Shown piece after piece: positions 16,575 through 24,256 of a stretch of DNA of 64,000 bases. Origin of the DNA: Streptomyces aureoverticillatus. Lineage in GTDB: Bacteria > Actinomycetota > Actinomycetes > Streptomycetales > Streptomycetaceae. Position 1 is the stretch's first letter. Every line of letters begins with the position of its first letter. The notes under the pieces were generated by a model that was not told the origin of the DNA, did not search any database, and saw only the letters and a list, made by a program, of their open reading frames with translations. Made by a program: the position numbers and the translations under genes. The stretch is from NCBI RefSeq assembly GCF_014649395.1, contig NZ_BMSY01000002.1:434001-498000 (forward strand). The letters are read 5' to 3'.

Positions 16575-17668
16575 GGGGTGGCTCCGTAGACCGTCCGGAG
16601 CGTGCGCATGCGGTGTGCCGCCAGGTCCGGGTCGGGGAACAGGGACAGGGCGTCGGCCAGTTCGTACGCCCTGGTGAGGTGCGGCAGGGAGCGGGCCGAC
16701 TGCAGGCCGCCGACCATCGTGAAGTGGCTCTGGTGGCCGGCCAGCCAGGCCAGGAGGACCACGCCCGTCTTGTAGAAGCGGGTGGGGGGTCGGAAGAGGT
16801 GACGGGCCAACTCGACCGTGGGGTCGAGGAGTTCGTGGAAGGATTTCGGGTCGTCGGCGTCCAGCGCGCGCACGGCGCGGGCCGCGACGGGTGCCAGCGG
16901 GTCGAAGACGCCGAGGAGCGCGTGGCTGAAGCCGTGGTCGTCGCCCGCGATGAGGTCGGGGTAGTGGAAGTCGTCGCCGGTGTAGCAGCGCACCCCCTCC
17001 GGCAGGCGGCGGCGCAGGGCGACCTCGCGGTCCGCGTCCAGGAGGGAGATCTTCACGCCGTCCACCTTGCCGGGGTGCGCGGCGATCACCTCCAGGAAGG
17101 TGTCCGTGGCCGCGTCCAGGTCGGCCGAGCCCCAGTAGCCCGCGAGCGCCGGGTCGAACATCGGGCCCAGCCAGTGCAGGATCACCGGGGCGCTCGCCTG
17201 CCGGAGCAGGGCGTCGTACGTCGTCAGGTAGTCGTCGGGGCCCTCCGCCGCGGCCGCCAGGGCGCGCGACGCCATCAGGATGGCCTGCGCGCCCGTGCCC
17301 TCGACGAGCGCGAGCTGCTCCTCGTACGCCGCCCGTACGTCGGCGAGGGTGGCCGCGGGCGCGGTGAGCTGGTCCGTGCCCACGCCGCACGCGATCCTGC
17401 CGCCCACCGCCTTCGCCTCCGCCGCGGACCGCCGGATCAACTCGGCCGCGCCCGGCCAGTCCAGGCCCATGCCGCGCTGCGCGGTGTCCATGGCCTCGGC
17501 GACGCCCAGGCCGTGGGCCCACAGGTGGCGGCGGAAGGCAAGCGTGGCGTCCCAGTCGACGGCGGCCGGGCCGTCCGGGGACACGTCGGCGCCCGGGTCG
17601 GCCACGACGTGGGCGGCGGCGAAGACGGTGCGGGAGGTCAGGGGTACCTCACACGGCAGCGGGTTCAC
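16571..17668 (-). CDS. DUF993 family (dihydrodipicolinate synthase-like) protein
   Basis: This 365-residue protein resembles the DUF993 family, predicted TIM-barrel aldolases of the dihydrodipicolinate synthase type. Supporting segments are the substrate-loop-like GVGTDQLTAPAATLADVRAAYEEQ, a strand with VILHWLGPMFDPALAGYW, the candidate Schiff-base lysine in KVDGVKISLLD, and YTGDDFHYPDLI. The GTG at 17668 overlaps the upstream dehydrogenase stop (GTGA), which fixes the start. It is cotranscribed with an oxidoreductase and an epimerase-like protein, the set expected for oxidising and then cleaving a sugar acid, but the substrate is unknown. Confidence 0.8.
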   Translation of the reverse strand: MNPLPCEVPLTSRTVFAAAHVVADPGADVSPDGPAAVDWDATLAFRRHLWAHGLGVAEAMDTAQRGMGLDWPGAAELIRRSAAEAKAVGGRIACGVGTDQLTAPAATLADVRAAYEEQLALVEGTGAQAILMASRALAAAAEGPDDYLTTYDALLRQASAPVILHWLGPMFDPALAGYWGSADLDAATDTFLEVIAAHPGKVDGVKISLLDADREVALRRRLPEGVRCYTGDDFHYPDLIAGDDHGFSHALLGVFDPLAPVAARAVRALDADDPKSFHELLDPTVELARHLFRPPTRFYKTGVVLLAWLAGHQSHFTMVGGLQSARSLPHLTRAYELADALSLFPDPDLAAHRMRTLRTVYGATP

Positions 17669-18825
17669 AGTGCGATCTCCGGTACGTCGATCCTGCGCCC
17701 CTCCGCCGACGACCGCAGCCCCAGCTCCGCGAGCTGCACCCCCCGCGCGCCCGCGAGCAGGTCCCAGCGGTAGGGCGCGTCCTCGTACACATGGCGCAGG
17801 AACAGCTCCCACTGCGCCTTGAAGCCGTTGGCGGTCTCGCCCGCGGACTCGTTGTCGGGGACCTCCTGCCACTGCTCGCGGAAGGAGTGCGTGACGGGCA
17901 GGTCGGGGTTCCAGACCGGCTTGGGCGTGCCCGCGCGGTGCTGGAAGCGGCAGCGGCGCAGGCCCGCGACGGCCGAGCCGTGGGTGCCGTCGACCTGGAA
18001 CTCCACCAGCTCGTCGCGGTGCACCCGCACCGCCCAGGACGAGTTGATCTGCGCGACGGCGCCACCGTCGAGCTCGAAGATGCCGTACGCGGCGTCGTCC
18101 GCCGTCGCGTCGTACGGCTTGCCGCGCTCGTCCCAGCGCTGCGGGACGTGGGTGACGGCGAGGGCCTGTACGGAGCGGACCCGGCCGAACAGTTCGTGCA
18201 GGACGTACTCCCAGTGCGGGAACATGTCGACGACGATGCCGCCGCCGTCCTCCGCCCGGTAGTTCCACGAGGGGCGCTGCGCCTCCTGCCAGTCCCCCTC
18301 GAAGACCCAGTAGCCGAACTCGCCCCGCACGGACAGGATCCGCCCGAAGAAGCCGCCGTCGACCAGGCGCGCCAGCTTGCGCAGGCCGGGCAGAAAGAGC
18401 TTGTCCTGGACGACGCCGTGCTTGACGCCCGCGTCGCGGGCGAGGCGCGCCAGGTCGAGGGCGGCCGCGAAGGAGGTGGCGGAGGGCTTCTCGGTGTAGA
18501 CGTGCTTGCCCGCGGCGACGGCCTTGCGGATCGCCGCCTCGCGGGCCGAGGTGACCTGCGCGTCGAAGTAGATGTCGGTCGCCGGGTCGGCGAGGACCGC
18601 GTCCAGGTCGGTCGACCAGTGCTCCAGGCCGTGCCGCGCGGCGAGGTCGCGCAGCGCCTGCTCTCTGCGGCCCACGAGGACCGGCTCCGGCCACAGCCGG
18701 GTGCCGTCGCCCAGTTCGAGGCCGCCCTGCTCGCGCAGCGCGAGGATCGAACGGACCAGGTGCTGGCGGTGACCCATGCGTCCCGTCACGCCGTTCATGG
18801 CGATGCGGACCGATCTGCGTGTCAC
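17665..18825 (-). CDS. Gfo/Idh/MocA family NAD(P)-dependent oxidoreductase
   Basis: The 386-residue enzyme has an N-terminal Rossmann fold (VRIAMNGVTGRMGHRQH, a Gly-rich loop unlike the usual GxGxxG), the conserved motif AGKHVYTEKPSA with the catalytic Lys of EKP near residue 115, and a C-terminal substrate domain (GGIVVDMFPHWEYVLHELFG). Relatives oxidise hydroxyl groups of sugars, inositols or their derivatives. The GTG start follows GGAGGAACTC. It is the first gene of the module; a near-perfect LacI-type palindrome lies 58 bp upstream in the space shared with the divergent regulator. No transporter gene accompanies it. Confidence 0.85.
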   Translation of the reverse strand: MTRRSVRIAMNGVTGRMGHRQHLVRSILALREQGGLELGDGTRLWPEPVLVGRREQALRDLAARHGLEHWSTDLDAVLADPATDIYFDAQVTSAREAAIRKAVAAGKHVYTEKPSATSFAAALDLARLARDAGVKHGVVQDKLFLPGLRKLARLVDGGFFGRILSVRGEFGYWVFEGDWQEAQRPSWNYRAEDGGGIVVDMFPHWEYVLHELFGRVRSVQALAVTHVPQRWDERGKPYDATADDAAYGIFELDGGAVAQINSSWAVRVHRDELVEFQVDGTHGSAVAGLRRCRFQHRAGTPKPVWNPDLPVTHSFREQWQEVPDNESAGETANGFKAQWELFLRHVYEDAPYRWDLLAGARGVQLAELGLRSSAEGRRIDVPEIAL

Positions 18826-18882
18826 GTGAGTTCCTCCGTACGCCCTGTGTGCCCCGTACGGGCCCTGTACCGCACTCCCTAC

Positions 18883-18900
18883 ATAGCAAGCGCTTTCTAT
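18883..18900. promoter_or_regulatory. LacI-type operator between sugar module and regulator
   Basis: ATAGCAAGCGCTTTCTAT is an 18-bp palindrome with one mismatched pair and the AAGCGCTT core with central CG common to LacI-family sites. It lies in the 128-bp gap between the divergent dehydrogenase (18825) and lacI-type (18954) genes, so one bound dimer could repress both directions. Confidence 0.75.
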
Positions 18901-18953
18901 TGGGGAGAAGCTAGCCTGCCGGACAAGGTTCGTACAAGACCGGAGGCCAAGAG

Positions 18954-20006
18954 ATGACCGTGACCCTGGCGGACGTGGCGGCTCGCGCCCAGGTGTCCCC
19001 CGCCACCGTGTCCCGCGTACTGAACGGCAACTACCCCGTCGCGGCGGCCACGCGTGAGCGCGTACTGCGGGCGGTGGACGAGCTGGAGTACGTCCTGAAC
19101 GGGCCCGCGAGCTCGCTGGCCGCCGCGACGTCGGACCTGGTGGGCATCCTCGTCAACGACATCGCCGACCCGTTCTTCGGGATCATGGCGAGCGCGGTCC
19201 AGTCGGAGATCACCGGGCCGGGCGGCCGGGCGGGGGGCGAGCGGATGGCGGTGGTGTGCAACACCGGCGGCTCGCCCGAGCGCGAGCTGACGTACCTGAC
19301 GCTGCTCCAGCGGCAGCGGGCCGCGGCCGTCGTCGTCACCGGCGGCGCCATCGAGGACGCGACGCACGCGGCGGCGATCGGCGGGAAGCTGCGGCGGCTC
19401 GGCGAGGCGGGCTCGCGGGTGGTGCTGTGCGGGCGGCCGCCGGCCGAGGACGCGCCGGACGCGGTGGCGCTGACCTTCGACAACCGGGGCGGCGGGCGGC
19501 GCCTCACGGACCACCTCCTCGGCCTCGGCCACCGCCGCATCGGCTACATCGCGGGCCCGACGGAGCGCACGACCACCCGCCACCGCCTGGAGGGCCACCA
19601 GGAGGCGCTGGCCGCGGCGGGCGTCGCGGACGACCCGCGCCTCACCCTGCACGGCCCCTACGACCGCCGCTCCGGATACGACGCGACGCTCGAACTCCTG
19701 CGCCGCGCCCCGGAGTTGACGGCCGTCGTCGCCGCCAACGACACAGTGGCCCTGGGCGCCTGCGCGGCCCTGCGGGACCGCGGCCTGTCGATCCCCGACG
19801 ACGTGTCGGTGGCGGGCTTCGACGACCTCCCGTTCAGCATCGACGCGGTACCCGCCCTGACGACGGTGCGGCTTCCGCTGTACGACGCGGGGGCGCGGGC
19901 CGGGCGCATCGCGATGGGGCGGGAGGAGGAGCCGCCCGGGGGGATCGCGACGGTGCACGGGGAGTTGATGGTGCGGGGGTCTACGGGGGTGCCGCGGGGG
20001 TACTGA
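18954..20006 (+). CDS. LacI-family transcriptional regulator of the sugar module
   Basis: The 350-residue protein starts with a LacI HTH (VTLADVAARAQVSPATVSRVLNGNYPV) and a hinge (VLNGPASSLAAATS), then a periplasmic-binding-like effector domain (LVGILVNDIADPFFG, HRRIGYIAGPTERTTTRHRLEG, VAGFDDLPF). The ATG at 18954 follows GGAGG by 7 nt. The palindromic operator is 54 bp upstream. Its place opposite the dehydrogenase/DUF993/epimerase genes suggests it represses them until their sugar or an intermediate is present. The stretch GGRAGGERM in the effector domain is an unusual insertion compared with typical LacI proteins. Confidence 0.87.
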   Translation: MTVTLADVAARAQVSPATVSRVLNGNYPVAAATRERVLRAVDELEYVLNGPASSLAAATSDLVGILVNDIADPFFGIMASAVQSEITGPGGRAGGERMAVVCNTGGSPERELTYLTLLQRQRAAAVVVTGGAIEDATHAAAIGGKLRRLGEAGSRVVLCGRPPAEDAPDAVALTFDNRGGGRRLTDHLLGLGHRRIGYIAGPTERTTTRHRLEGHQEALAAAGVADDPRLTLHGPYDRRSGYDATLELLRRAPELTAVVAANDTVALGACAALRDRGLSIPDDVSVAGFDDLPFSIDAVPALTTVRLPLYDAGARAGRIAMGREEEPPGGIATVHGELMVRGSTGVPRGY

Positions 20007-20077
20007 GCCCGGCCGCGCCCTTCCGCGAGGCGACACCTTCCCGAGGTGGCCCCTTTCCGCGAGGCGGCCGCGACCGC

Positions 20078-20266
20078 TCAGGACTTGGCGACCACCCACC
20101 GGCCGACCTCCCGGTACGCGGAGTCGTACACCGCCTCCCCCGCACCCGGCTTCAGGTCGTAGTGCCGCAGGTTGCCCGCCCAGTAGCGCAGGATGCGGCC
20201 CAGTTCGCGGGTGGTGTCTTCGGCGGAGGCCGTGCCGTCCACGTCGACTTCGAGAAGGAACTTCAC
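20078..20266 (-). CDS. Small conserved hypothetical protein (62 aa)
   Basis: The GTG at 20266 with GGAGG upstream gives a 62-residue protein (KFLLEVDVDGTASAEDTTRELGRILRYWAGNL...). It contains one beta strand, a helix with ELGRILRYWAG, and a closing strand pair ending YREVGRWVVAKS. It looks like a small alpha/beta fold and lacks signal or membrane segments. Function is unknown. A longer frame to 20404 exists, but its added N-terminal part does not match the strong RBS. Confidence 0.65.
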   Translation of the reverse strand: MKFLLEVDVDGTASAEDTTRELGRILRYWAGNLRHYDLKPGAGEAVYDSAYREVGRWVVAKS

Positions 20267-20461
20267 AGAGGGCCTCCAGGGGATTCGCGTGGGCTGGTGA
20301 CGTGCTTCCAGCATTTCATTGAAGTTGCTCTGGGGACTTTTCCCGGACGCAGCCTGATCAGCGGCTCGTGCGGCATGAAAAGCCTCAAACAGAGGAGACC
20401 TCACCCACCGCCCACGAAATGGCTGTCCCGGCCACGTATCCGAGGGGTAGCCTCAGCGTCC

Positions 20462-20896
20462 ATGAACCACCGGAAGCAGAAGAAGTACTCCCGCCGGCTC
20501 GCCGAGGCGATTCCGGCGGGGGACGTCGTCCGCGTGAAAGCGCTCCTGCGGGCCGGGGCCGACCCGGAGCGGGCGGACGACGGGGGCGCCACCCCGCTCT
20601 ACCAGGCTTCCGTGAACGGCAAGGCGGCGATCGCCCGCCTGCTCCTGGCGGCGGGCGCCTCCCCCGACACCGAGAGCGACGGACTCGGCTCGGACGGCAC
20701 ACCGTTGTGCGCGGCCGCGTGCTGGGGTCACACCGGGACCGTGCGCGAACTCCTCGCGTACGGCGCCGACCCGAACCTCCGCGAGGACCACGGGGCGGGC
20801 CGCACCCCGCTGGAGTGGGCGGAGGACGGCTCGCACCTCGAAACGGCCGGGCTGCTCAGGGCGGCGGGGGCGATCCCGCGTTGGGGATCCGCGTAG
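20462..20896 (+). CDS. Ankyrin-repeat protein
   Basis: The 144-residue protein consists of about four ankyrin repeats: AIPAGDVVRVKALLRAGADPERADD, GATPLYQASVNGKAAIARLLLAAGASPD, GTPLCAAACWGHTGTVRELLAYGADPN and RTPLEWAEDGSHLETAGLLRAAGA. Ankyrin arrays bind protein partners, so this is probably a cytosolic interaction or inhibitor protein; the partner is unknown. The basic N-terminus (MNHRKQKKYSRR) is not a signal peptide. The ATG follows TAGCCT by about 8 nt and has no Shine-Dalgarno sequence, so the mRNA is probably leaderless. It converges on the gene at 20898 with a 1-bp gap. Confidence 0.8.
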   Translation: MNHRKQKKYSRRLAEAIPAGDVVRVKALLRAGADPERADDGGATPLYQASVNGKAAIARLLLAAGASPDTESDGLGSDGTPLCAAACWGHTGTVRELLAYGADPNLREDHGAGRTPLEWAEDGSHLETAGLLRAAGAIPRWGSA

Positions 20897-20897
20897 T

Positions 20898-21335
20898 TCA
20901 GGGCCGGGTGGCCCGTTCGCCGGCCATCTCGGCCCTGCGCAGCGACCACAACAGGTTCGCGATCCGGGTGTGGTCGGCGACGATCAGCATGTAGCGGTGC
21001 GCGCTCCTGGTCTCCTCGAAGTCCTGGTGGCTGCCGATGACCTGATGGGCGCGGCGGACCATGTCGTCGACGCGCTCGTTGTGCTCCTGCCCGAGGTCCT
21101 GGCTGAGCAGCCAGGTCAGGTCCAGGAGCATCGTCCAGGTCTGCGACCGGATCTCCTCGGGCTCGCAGGGCCAGTACAGGTGCTTCACCGTGTTCACGTG
21201 CTCTTGGATCTGCTCATGCTTGGCGTCGTGGTCGGTGATCGCGCTGCCGGAGCGTTTTGTGGAAGTCGCCACGGTTTCGGCCGGGTGGTCGGGCCCGGAG
21301 CCCGGGGTGGTGTGTGTCGAGGTCACGTAGGTCAT
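20898..21335 (-). CDS. DUF6415-like protein of the XRE cassette
   Basis: The 145-residue protein has a Thr/Ser/Pro-rich N-terminus and a helical C-terminal two-thirds with VKHLYWPCEPEEIRSQTWTMLLDLTWLLSQDLGQ and LIVADHTRIANLLWSLRRAE. It resembles small Streptomyces proteins grouped as DUF6415, of unknown biochemical role (identification by eye). The ATG at 21335 sits only 2-3 nt from AAAGGGG, and a CCCC-AAA-GGGG stem (21338-21348) covers that site; the GTG at 21326 is an alternative start. The regulator frame from 22320 runs into the first part of this gene in another frame. Confidence 0.6.
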   Translation of the reverse strand: MTYVTSTHTTPGSGPDHPAETVATSTKRSGSAITDHDAKHEQIQEHVNTVKHLYWPCEPEEIRSQTWTMLLDLTWLLSQDLGQEHNERVDDMVRRAHQVIGSHQDFEETRSAHRYMLIVADHTRIANLLWSLRRAEMAGERATRP

Positions 21336-22320
21336 TGCCCCTTTGGGGTCGGTACGAGGGGGTGGGGGGCAGAGGCTCACGCCGACGGTGCGTCCGTCTC
21401 GCAGCCATGCGCGCGCCCTGATTCGTGCTTTCCGCCCGCGTGATCTCGGATCTCCGTTGCATGCCGGGCGGCCTGGGTGATGTCGCCTCTCCCCTCGCAG
21501 ATCTTGAGTTGCTTGTAATTCGCGGCGCACACCTTGCAGCCCTGGACGGGGCAGCAGTCGAGCAGCCAGGCATTGAACTCTGCCGGGAGGGTGATCGGGG
21601 GCTCTGGAGTCGTCTTGGGCATGCCCACATGGTCTGGCCGTTCTTCAACTCGGCATAGCCGCTTTCCCGTTGCCGAAAAAGGTCGTCCCTGATCGCTGCC
21701 AAGAGGTCTCTCAGGTCGTCGCCGACGACGGCGCCGGAGGCGAAGCCATCGAACTTGGCGACGTACAGGGCAACGTCCCTGGGATCGGTCACCACCACCT
21801 CGGCGTGGACGGTCTCCACCGTCACCGCCCGGTCGTCACGGACCACGAACGAATGGTTGGGGATGTCGTGCTTGGGTCCGGCCAGCGGCACCACCCGCAG
21901 GTCCACGTTCGGGAGCCGGGACACAGAGATGAGCCGGTCAAGCTGCCCCACCATGACCATGGGCGGCACGATCAGCCATCGCGGGACTGGTTCCGTGATC
22001 ACGAACCGGAGAGTCTTGCCCTGGTCGTAGAGGGCCTCTTGCCGTTCGAGCCTCGCGCTCACGGTCTGCCGCACGGTGTCCTCCGTCAGGTCCGCGTGCC
22101 GGGACAGGACCGTCCGCATGTACTCCGCCTTCACGTCGTCCGAGACGCCGATGGCGGTCAGGATGCGGTCGGCGTCGTCAGCAGTCGGCGCGAGCTTGCC
22201 CGTCTCCACCTTGCTGAGCTTGCTGGCAGACATGACAGCGCCGCGGGCAACGGCCTTGGCCTCCTTCCCCGAGGCTTCCCGCAGTACCCGCAGCGCCACA
22301 CCCAGCTCTGAACGGTTCAC
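21214..22320 (-). CDS. XRE-family regulator with DUF5753-like domain, abnormally extended
   Basis: The frame encodes an XRE helix-turn-helix (ELGVALRVLREASGKEAKAVARGAVMSASKLSKVETGKLAP, residues about 4-50) and a DUF5753-like domain to about residue 225 (RQEALYDQGKTLRFVITEPVPRW, DLRVVPLAGPKHDIPNHSFVV). Such Streptomyces proteins control neighbouring genes, often in development. The GTG at 22320 overlaps the upstream stop (GTGA). From about residue 231 on, the frame has no stop for a further ~137 codons, is Ser/Arg/Pro-rich with rare codons (AGA, ACA, ATT), and overlaps two better-coding genes in other frames. The functional protein probably ends near 21610, and its own stop or frame seems lost. 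Confidence 0.65.
   Translation of the reverse strand: MNRSELGVALRVLREASGKEAKAVARGAVMSASKLSKVETGKLAPTADDADRILTAIGVSDDVKAEYMRTVLSRHADLTEDTVRQTVSARLERQEALYDQGKTLRFVITEPVPRWLIVPPMVMVGQLDRLISVSRLPNVDLRVVPLAGPKHDIPNHSFVVRDDRAVTVETVHAEVVVTDPRDVALYVAKFDGFASGAVVGDDLRDLLAAIRDDLFRQRESGYAELKNGQTMWACPRRLQSPRSPSRQSSMPGCSTAAPSRAARCAPRITSNSRSARGEATSPRPPGMQRRSEITRAESTNQGARMAARRTHRRREPLPPTPSYRPQRGNDLRDLDTHHPGLRARPPGRNRGDFHKTLRQRDHRPRRQA
21377..21628 (-). CDS. Small Cys-rich protein of the XRE cassette
   Basis: The 83-residue protein has five clustered cysteines in AWLLDCCPVQGCKVCAANYKQLKIC, which could form a small metal or disulfide site, then a helix ITQAARHATEIRDHAGGKH and a tail with one more Cys. Codon use is typical Streptomyces (NNC/NNG), unlike the regulator frame that overlaps it, so it is likely real. 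The start is GTG 21628 or ATG 21622, both inside the regulator frame and with weak ribosome binding sites, so translation may be coupled to the regulator. No named family was recognised. Confidence 0.6.
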   Translation of the reverse strand: MGMPKTTPEPPITLPAEFNAWLLDCCPVQGCKVCAANYKQLKICEGRGDITQAARHATEIRDHAGGKHESGRAHGCETDAPSA

Positions 22321-22832
22321 TCCCCGTACTCTGCCCACCAGTCCGCGAACCGGACAGCGTGAGCCAGAGCAGTGTCCCGGTAGGTGGCGTACTCGGCTCC
22401 CCGGTCGTCGGGGAGGACGTCGGCCCCGAGGAACTTGCCGTCATGGCTGTAGTGGAACTGCGCCGGGGTCGTGGAGTCGAAGAGCCAGAAGTCCCCGACA
22501 CCGTCCGGGAGAGGATTGGGCCGGTCGGTCACGTCGAGGATGAAGAACTCCTCTCCGGCCGTGGCGTTGGTCCGGTACCCCCATCCCAGTTCGAACCGCA
22601 AACACGGCGTCAGTGGCCGCCTGACGACGTGGACGCGGTACACGCGCCGTCCGGCATCGGTGTGTGCCCGGACCTCTGCCAACCAGTCGTCGTTGTAGTC
22701 GGCCGGCTGTTCCCGGCCGTCGAGGAACAGCCGGTACGCGTCGACGCTGCCCGATTGGCTGTAGTCGTCGAGGGTCTCCAGCCGGAACGCCTCCTGCCGG
22801 AAGTCGTCGAACAGGTCCCCCAGGTCAGGCAC
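22317..22832 (-). CDS. DUF6879-like protein of the XRE cassette
   Basis: The 171-residue protein contains SVDAYRLFLDGREQPADYNDDWLAEVRAHTDAGRRVYRVHVVRRPLTPCLRFEL and the motif VGDFWLFDSTTPAQFHYSHDGKFLGADVLPDD. This pattern fits the DUF6879 family found next to XRE/DUF5753 regulators in actinobacteria (recognised by eye). It is soluble, with Trp/Tyr-rich strands, and has no known activity. The start is GTG at 22832. Its stop overlaps the regulator start (GTGA), so the two proteins are made together and probably work together. Confidence 0.7.
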   Translation of the reverse strand: MPDLGDLFDDFRQEAFRLETLDDYSQSGSVDAYRLFLDGREQPADYNDDWLAEVRAHTDAGRRVYRVHVVRRPLTPCLRFELGWGYRTNATAGEEFFILDVTDRPNPLPDGVGDFWLFDSTTPAQFHYSHDGKFLGADVLPDDRGAEYATYRDTALAHAVRFADWWAEYGE

Positions 22833-22908
22833 TGGCCGTGTCCCCGAACGCTTCGCGGATCAGCTCCACGGGGATCTCTACGAGCGTCCCGTTCCCGGGG
22901 ATCGTCAA
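22825..22908 (-). other. Possible 27-codon remnant or leader frame ahead of the cassette
   Basis: A minus-strand frame from a TTG at 22908 (TIPGNGTLVEIPVELIREAF...) ends with a TGA that overlaps the GTG start of the DUF6879-like gene by 8 bp, as in coupled genes. No ribosome binding site is convincing. The inverted repeat CCCGTTCC (22888-22895) / GGAACGGG (22916-22923) flanks the TTG. It may be the 3' end of a lost first gene or a translated leader. Confidence 0.25.
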
Positions 22909-23108
22909 AGTTTCCGGAACGGGAAACCAGGGTGCGCAGCGGCGCTCCGAATATGGTGCGGCGTCCTGGCTCGCGCACCCGATTCCGCTCGGTCGGCGCA
23001 CCGAACCCGTGACGCTGACGGGAACTCCGGTACCCAAGTGAGCCCTGTTCGCCGATGCTGAAGGGGAGTTCGTCTCCTTCCCTCCCAGTCGACACGGAGA
23101 GCTGAACC
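22909..23108. other. Divergent intergenic region
   Basis: No gene is seen. The region must hold the promoters for the XRE cassette (minus) and the Tat-exported protein (plus). The only notable structure is the GGAACGGG arm of the inverted repeat described for 22825-22908. No Streptomyces-type -35/-10 pair stands out. Confidence 0.4.
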
Positions 23109-24125
23109 ATGGCCATACGCCCACTGTCACCGTCACCCCTTCCGCCCCGTCCGTCCCGGCGCGCCGTGCTCGCCGGTGCGGCGGCCGCCGCCGCCTCGAT
23201 CGCGGTCGCCCCGGGCGCCGCCTCCGCCGCCGAGGCCCGCGCAGGGTCCCCCGTCACCTGGCCGACCAGGTTCCCGCTCCCCAACGGCTTCCGCCCCGAG
23301 GGAATCGCCATCGGGGCCGCGCCGTACGCCTACGTGGGGTCCCTCGGCACCGGAGCCGTCTACCGGGCCGACCTGCGGACCGGGCTCGGGGAGGTCGTTC
23401 ATGAGGGGGCAGTGGGGAGCCAGGCCGTCGGGATGAAGGTCGGGCGGGACGGGTTGTTGTACGTCGCCGGGGGTGCGAGCGGGAGTGCGCGGGTGCTTGA
23501 TCTGCGGAGTGGGGAGGTCGTGGCGGCGTATCAACTGACGGAAGGGAGCGGGCACTTCGTCAATGACGTGCATCTGGTGGGCGATCGCGCCTGGTTCACC
23601 GACTCGCGGGACGCCGTGTTGTACGGGGTGCGCCGAGGGCAGCAGGGGCGGGCGGACGTACGGCGGGTGCCGCTCAGCGGCGACTGGGAGCAGGTGCCCG
23701 ACGTCAACAACGCCAACGGGATCGTGGGCGCGCCCGACGGCCGGGCGCTGATCGTCGTCAGCAGTCAGCCCGTGGGGCGGCTGTACCGGATCGACCCGCG
23801 GAGCGGGTACGCCACGGAGATCCGGCTGCGGGGCGCGGAGAACGTGCTCAACGGCGACGGGCTCGTGCGGATCGGACGCACTCTGTACGTGGTGCAGAAC
23901 CGGACCAATGTCGTCAGCGCGTTCCGGCTCGACGCGGGGGCCCGTACGGCCGTGTTGCAGCGGCGCGTCACCGACCCCCGGTTCGACGTCCCGTCGACGG
24001 CCGCCCGGTTCGGCGACCGGCTGTATCTCGTCAACGCCCGCTTCACGACCACGCCGACGCCCGACACGACGTATGACGCCGTGGCCGTTCCGCTGGGTGA
24101 CGGGGAGGGGGCGGCCCGCACGTAG
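23109..24125 (+). CDS. Tat-exported SMP-30/beta-propeller protein
   Basis: The 338-residue protein opens with a twin-arginine signal (RPSRRAVLAGAAAAAASIAVA, cleavage likely after ASA near residue 40). The mature part is a six-bladed beta-propeller of the SMP-30/gluconolactonase type, with blades such as FRPEGIAIGAAPYAYVGSLGTGAVYRADL, VNDVHLVGDRAWFTDSRDAVLYGV, NANGIVGAPDGRALIVVSS and GDGLVRIGRTLYVVQNRTNVV. Asn residues in VNDV, NNANG and LNGDG match the metal-binding positions of the family. Streptomyces relatives are often labelled superoxide dismutase without evidence. Folded export via Tat fits a cofactor- or metal-loaded enzyme. It appears monocistronic. Confidence 0.82.
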   Translation: MAIRPLSPSPLPPRPSRRAVLAGAAAAAASIAVAPGAASAAEARAGSPVTWPTRFPLPNGFRPEGIAIGAAPYAYVGSLGTGAVYRADLRTGLGEVVHEGAVGSQAVGMKVGRDGLLYVAGGASGSARVLDLRSGEVVAAYQLTEGSGHFVNDVHLVGDRAWFTDSRDAVLYGVRRGQQGRADVRRVPLSGDWEQVPDVNNANGIVGAPDGRALIVVSSQPVGRLYRIDPRSGYATEIRLRGAENVLNGDGLVRIGRTLYVVQNRTNVVSAFRLDAGARTAVLQRRVTDPRFDVPSTAARFGDRLYLVNARFTTTPTPDTTYDAVAVPLGDGEGAART

Positions 24126-24256
24126 CCATGGCGACCGTCCGCGGCATCCTGCCGGACGGCAGGACTGGCGGGTTTCGCTTCACGACGGGGAGTGAGCGGG
24201 CGGAAACCGCGCGTACGCCGGGTTTCCACCGCCCTCGGCTGGATAGGGTCCCGCCC

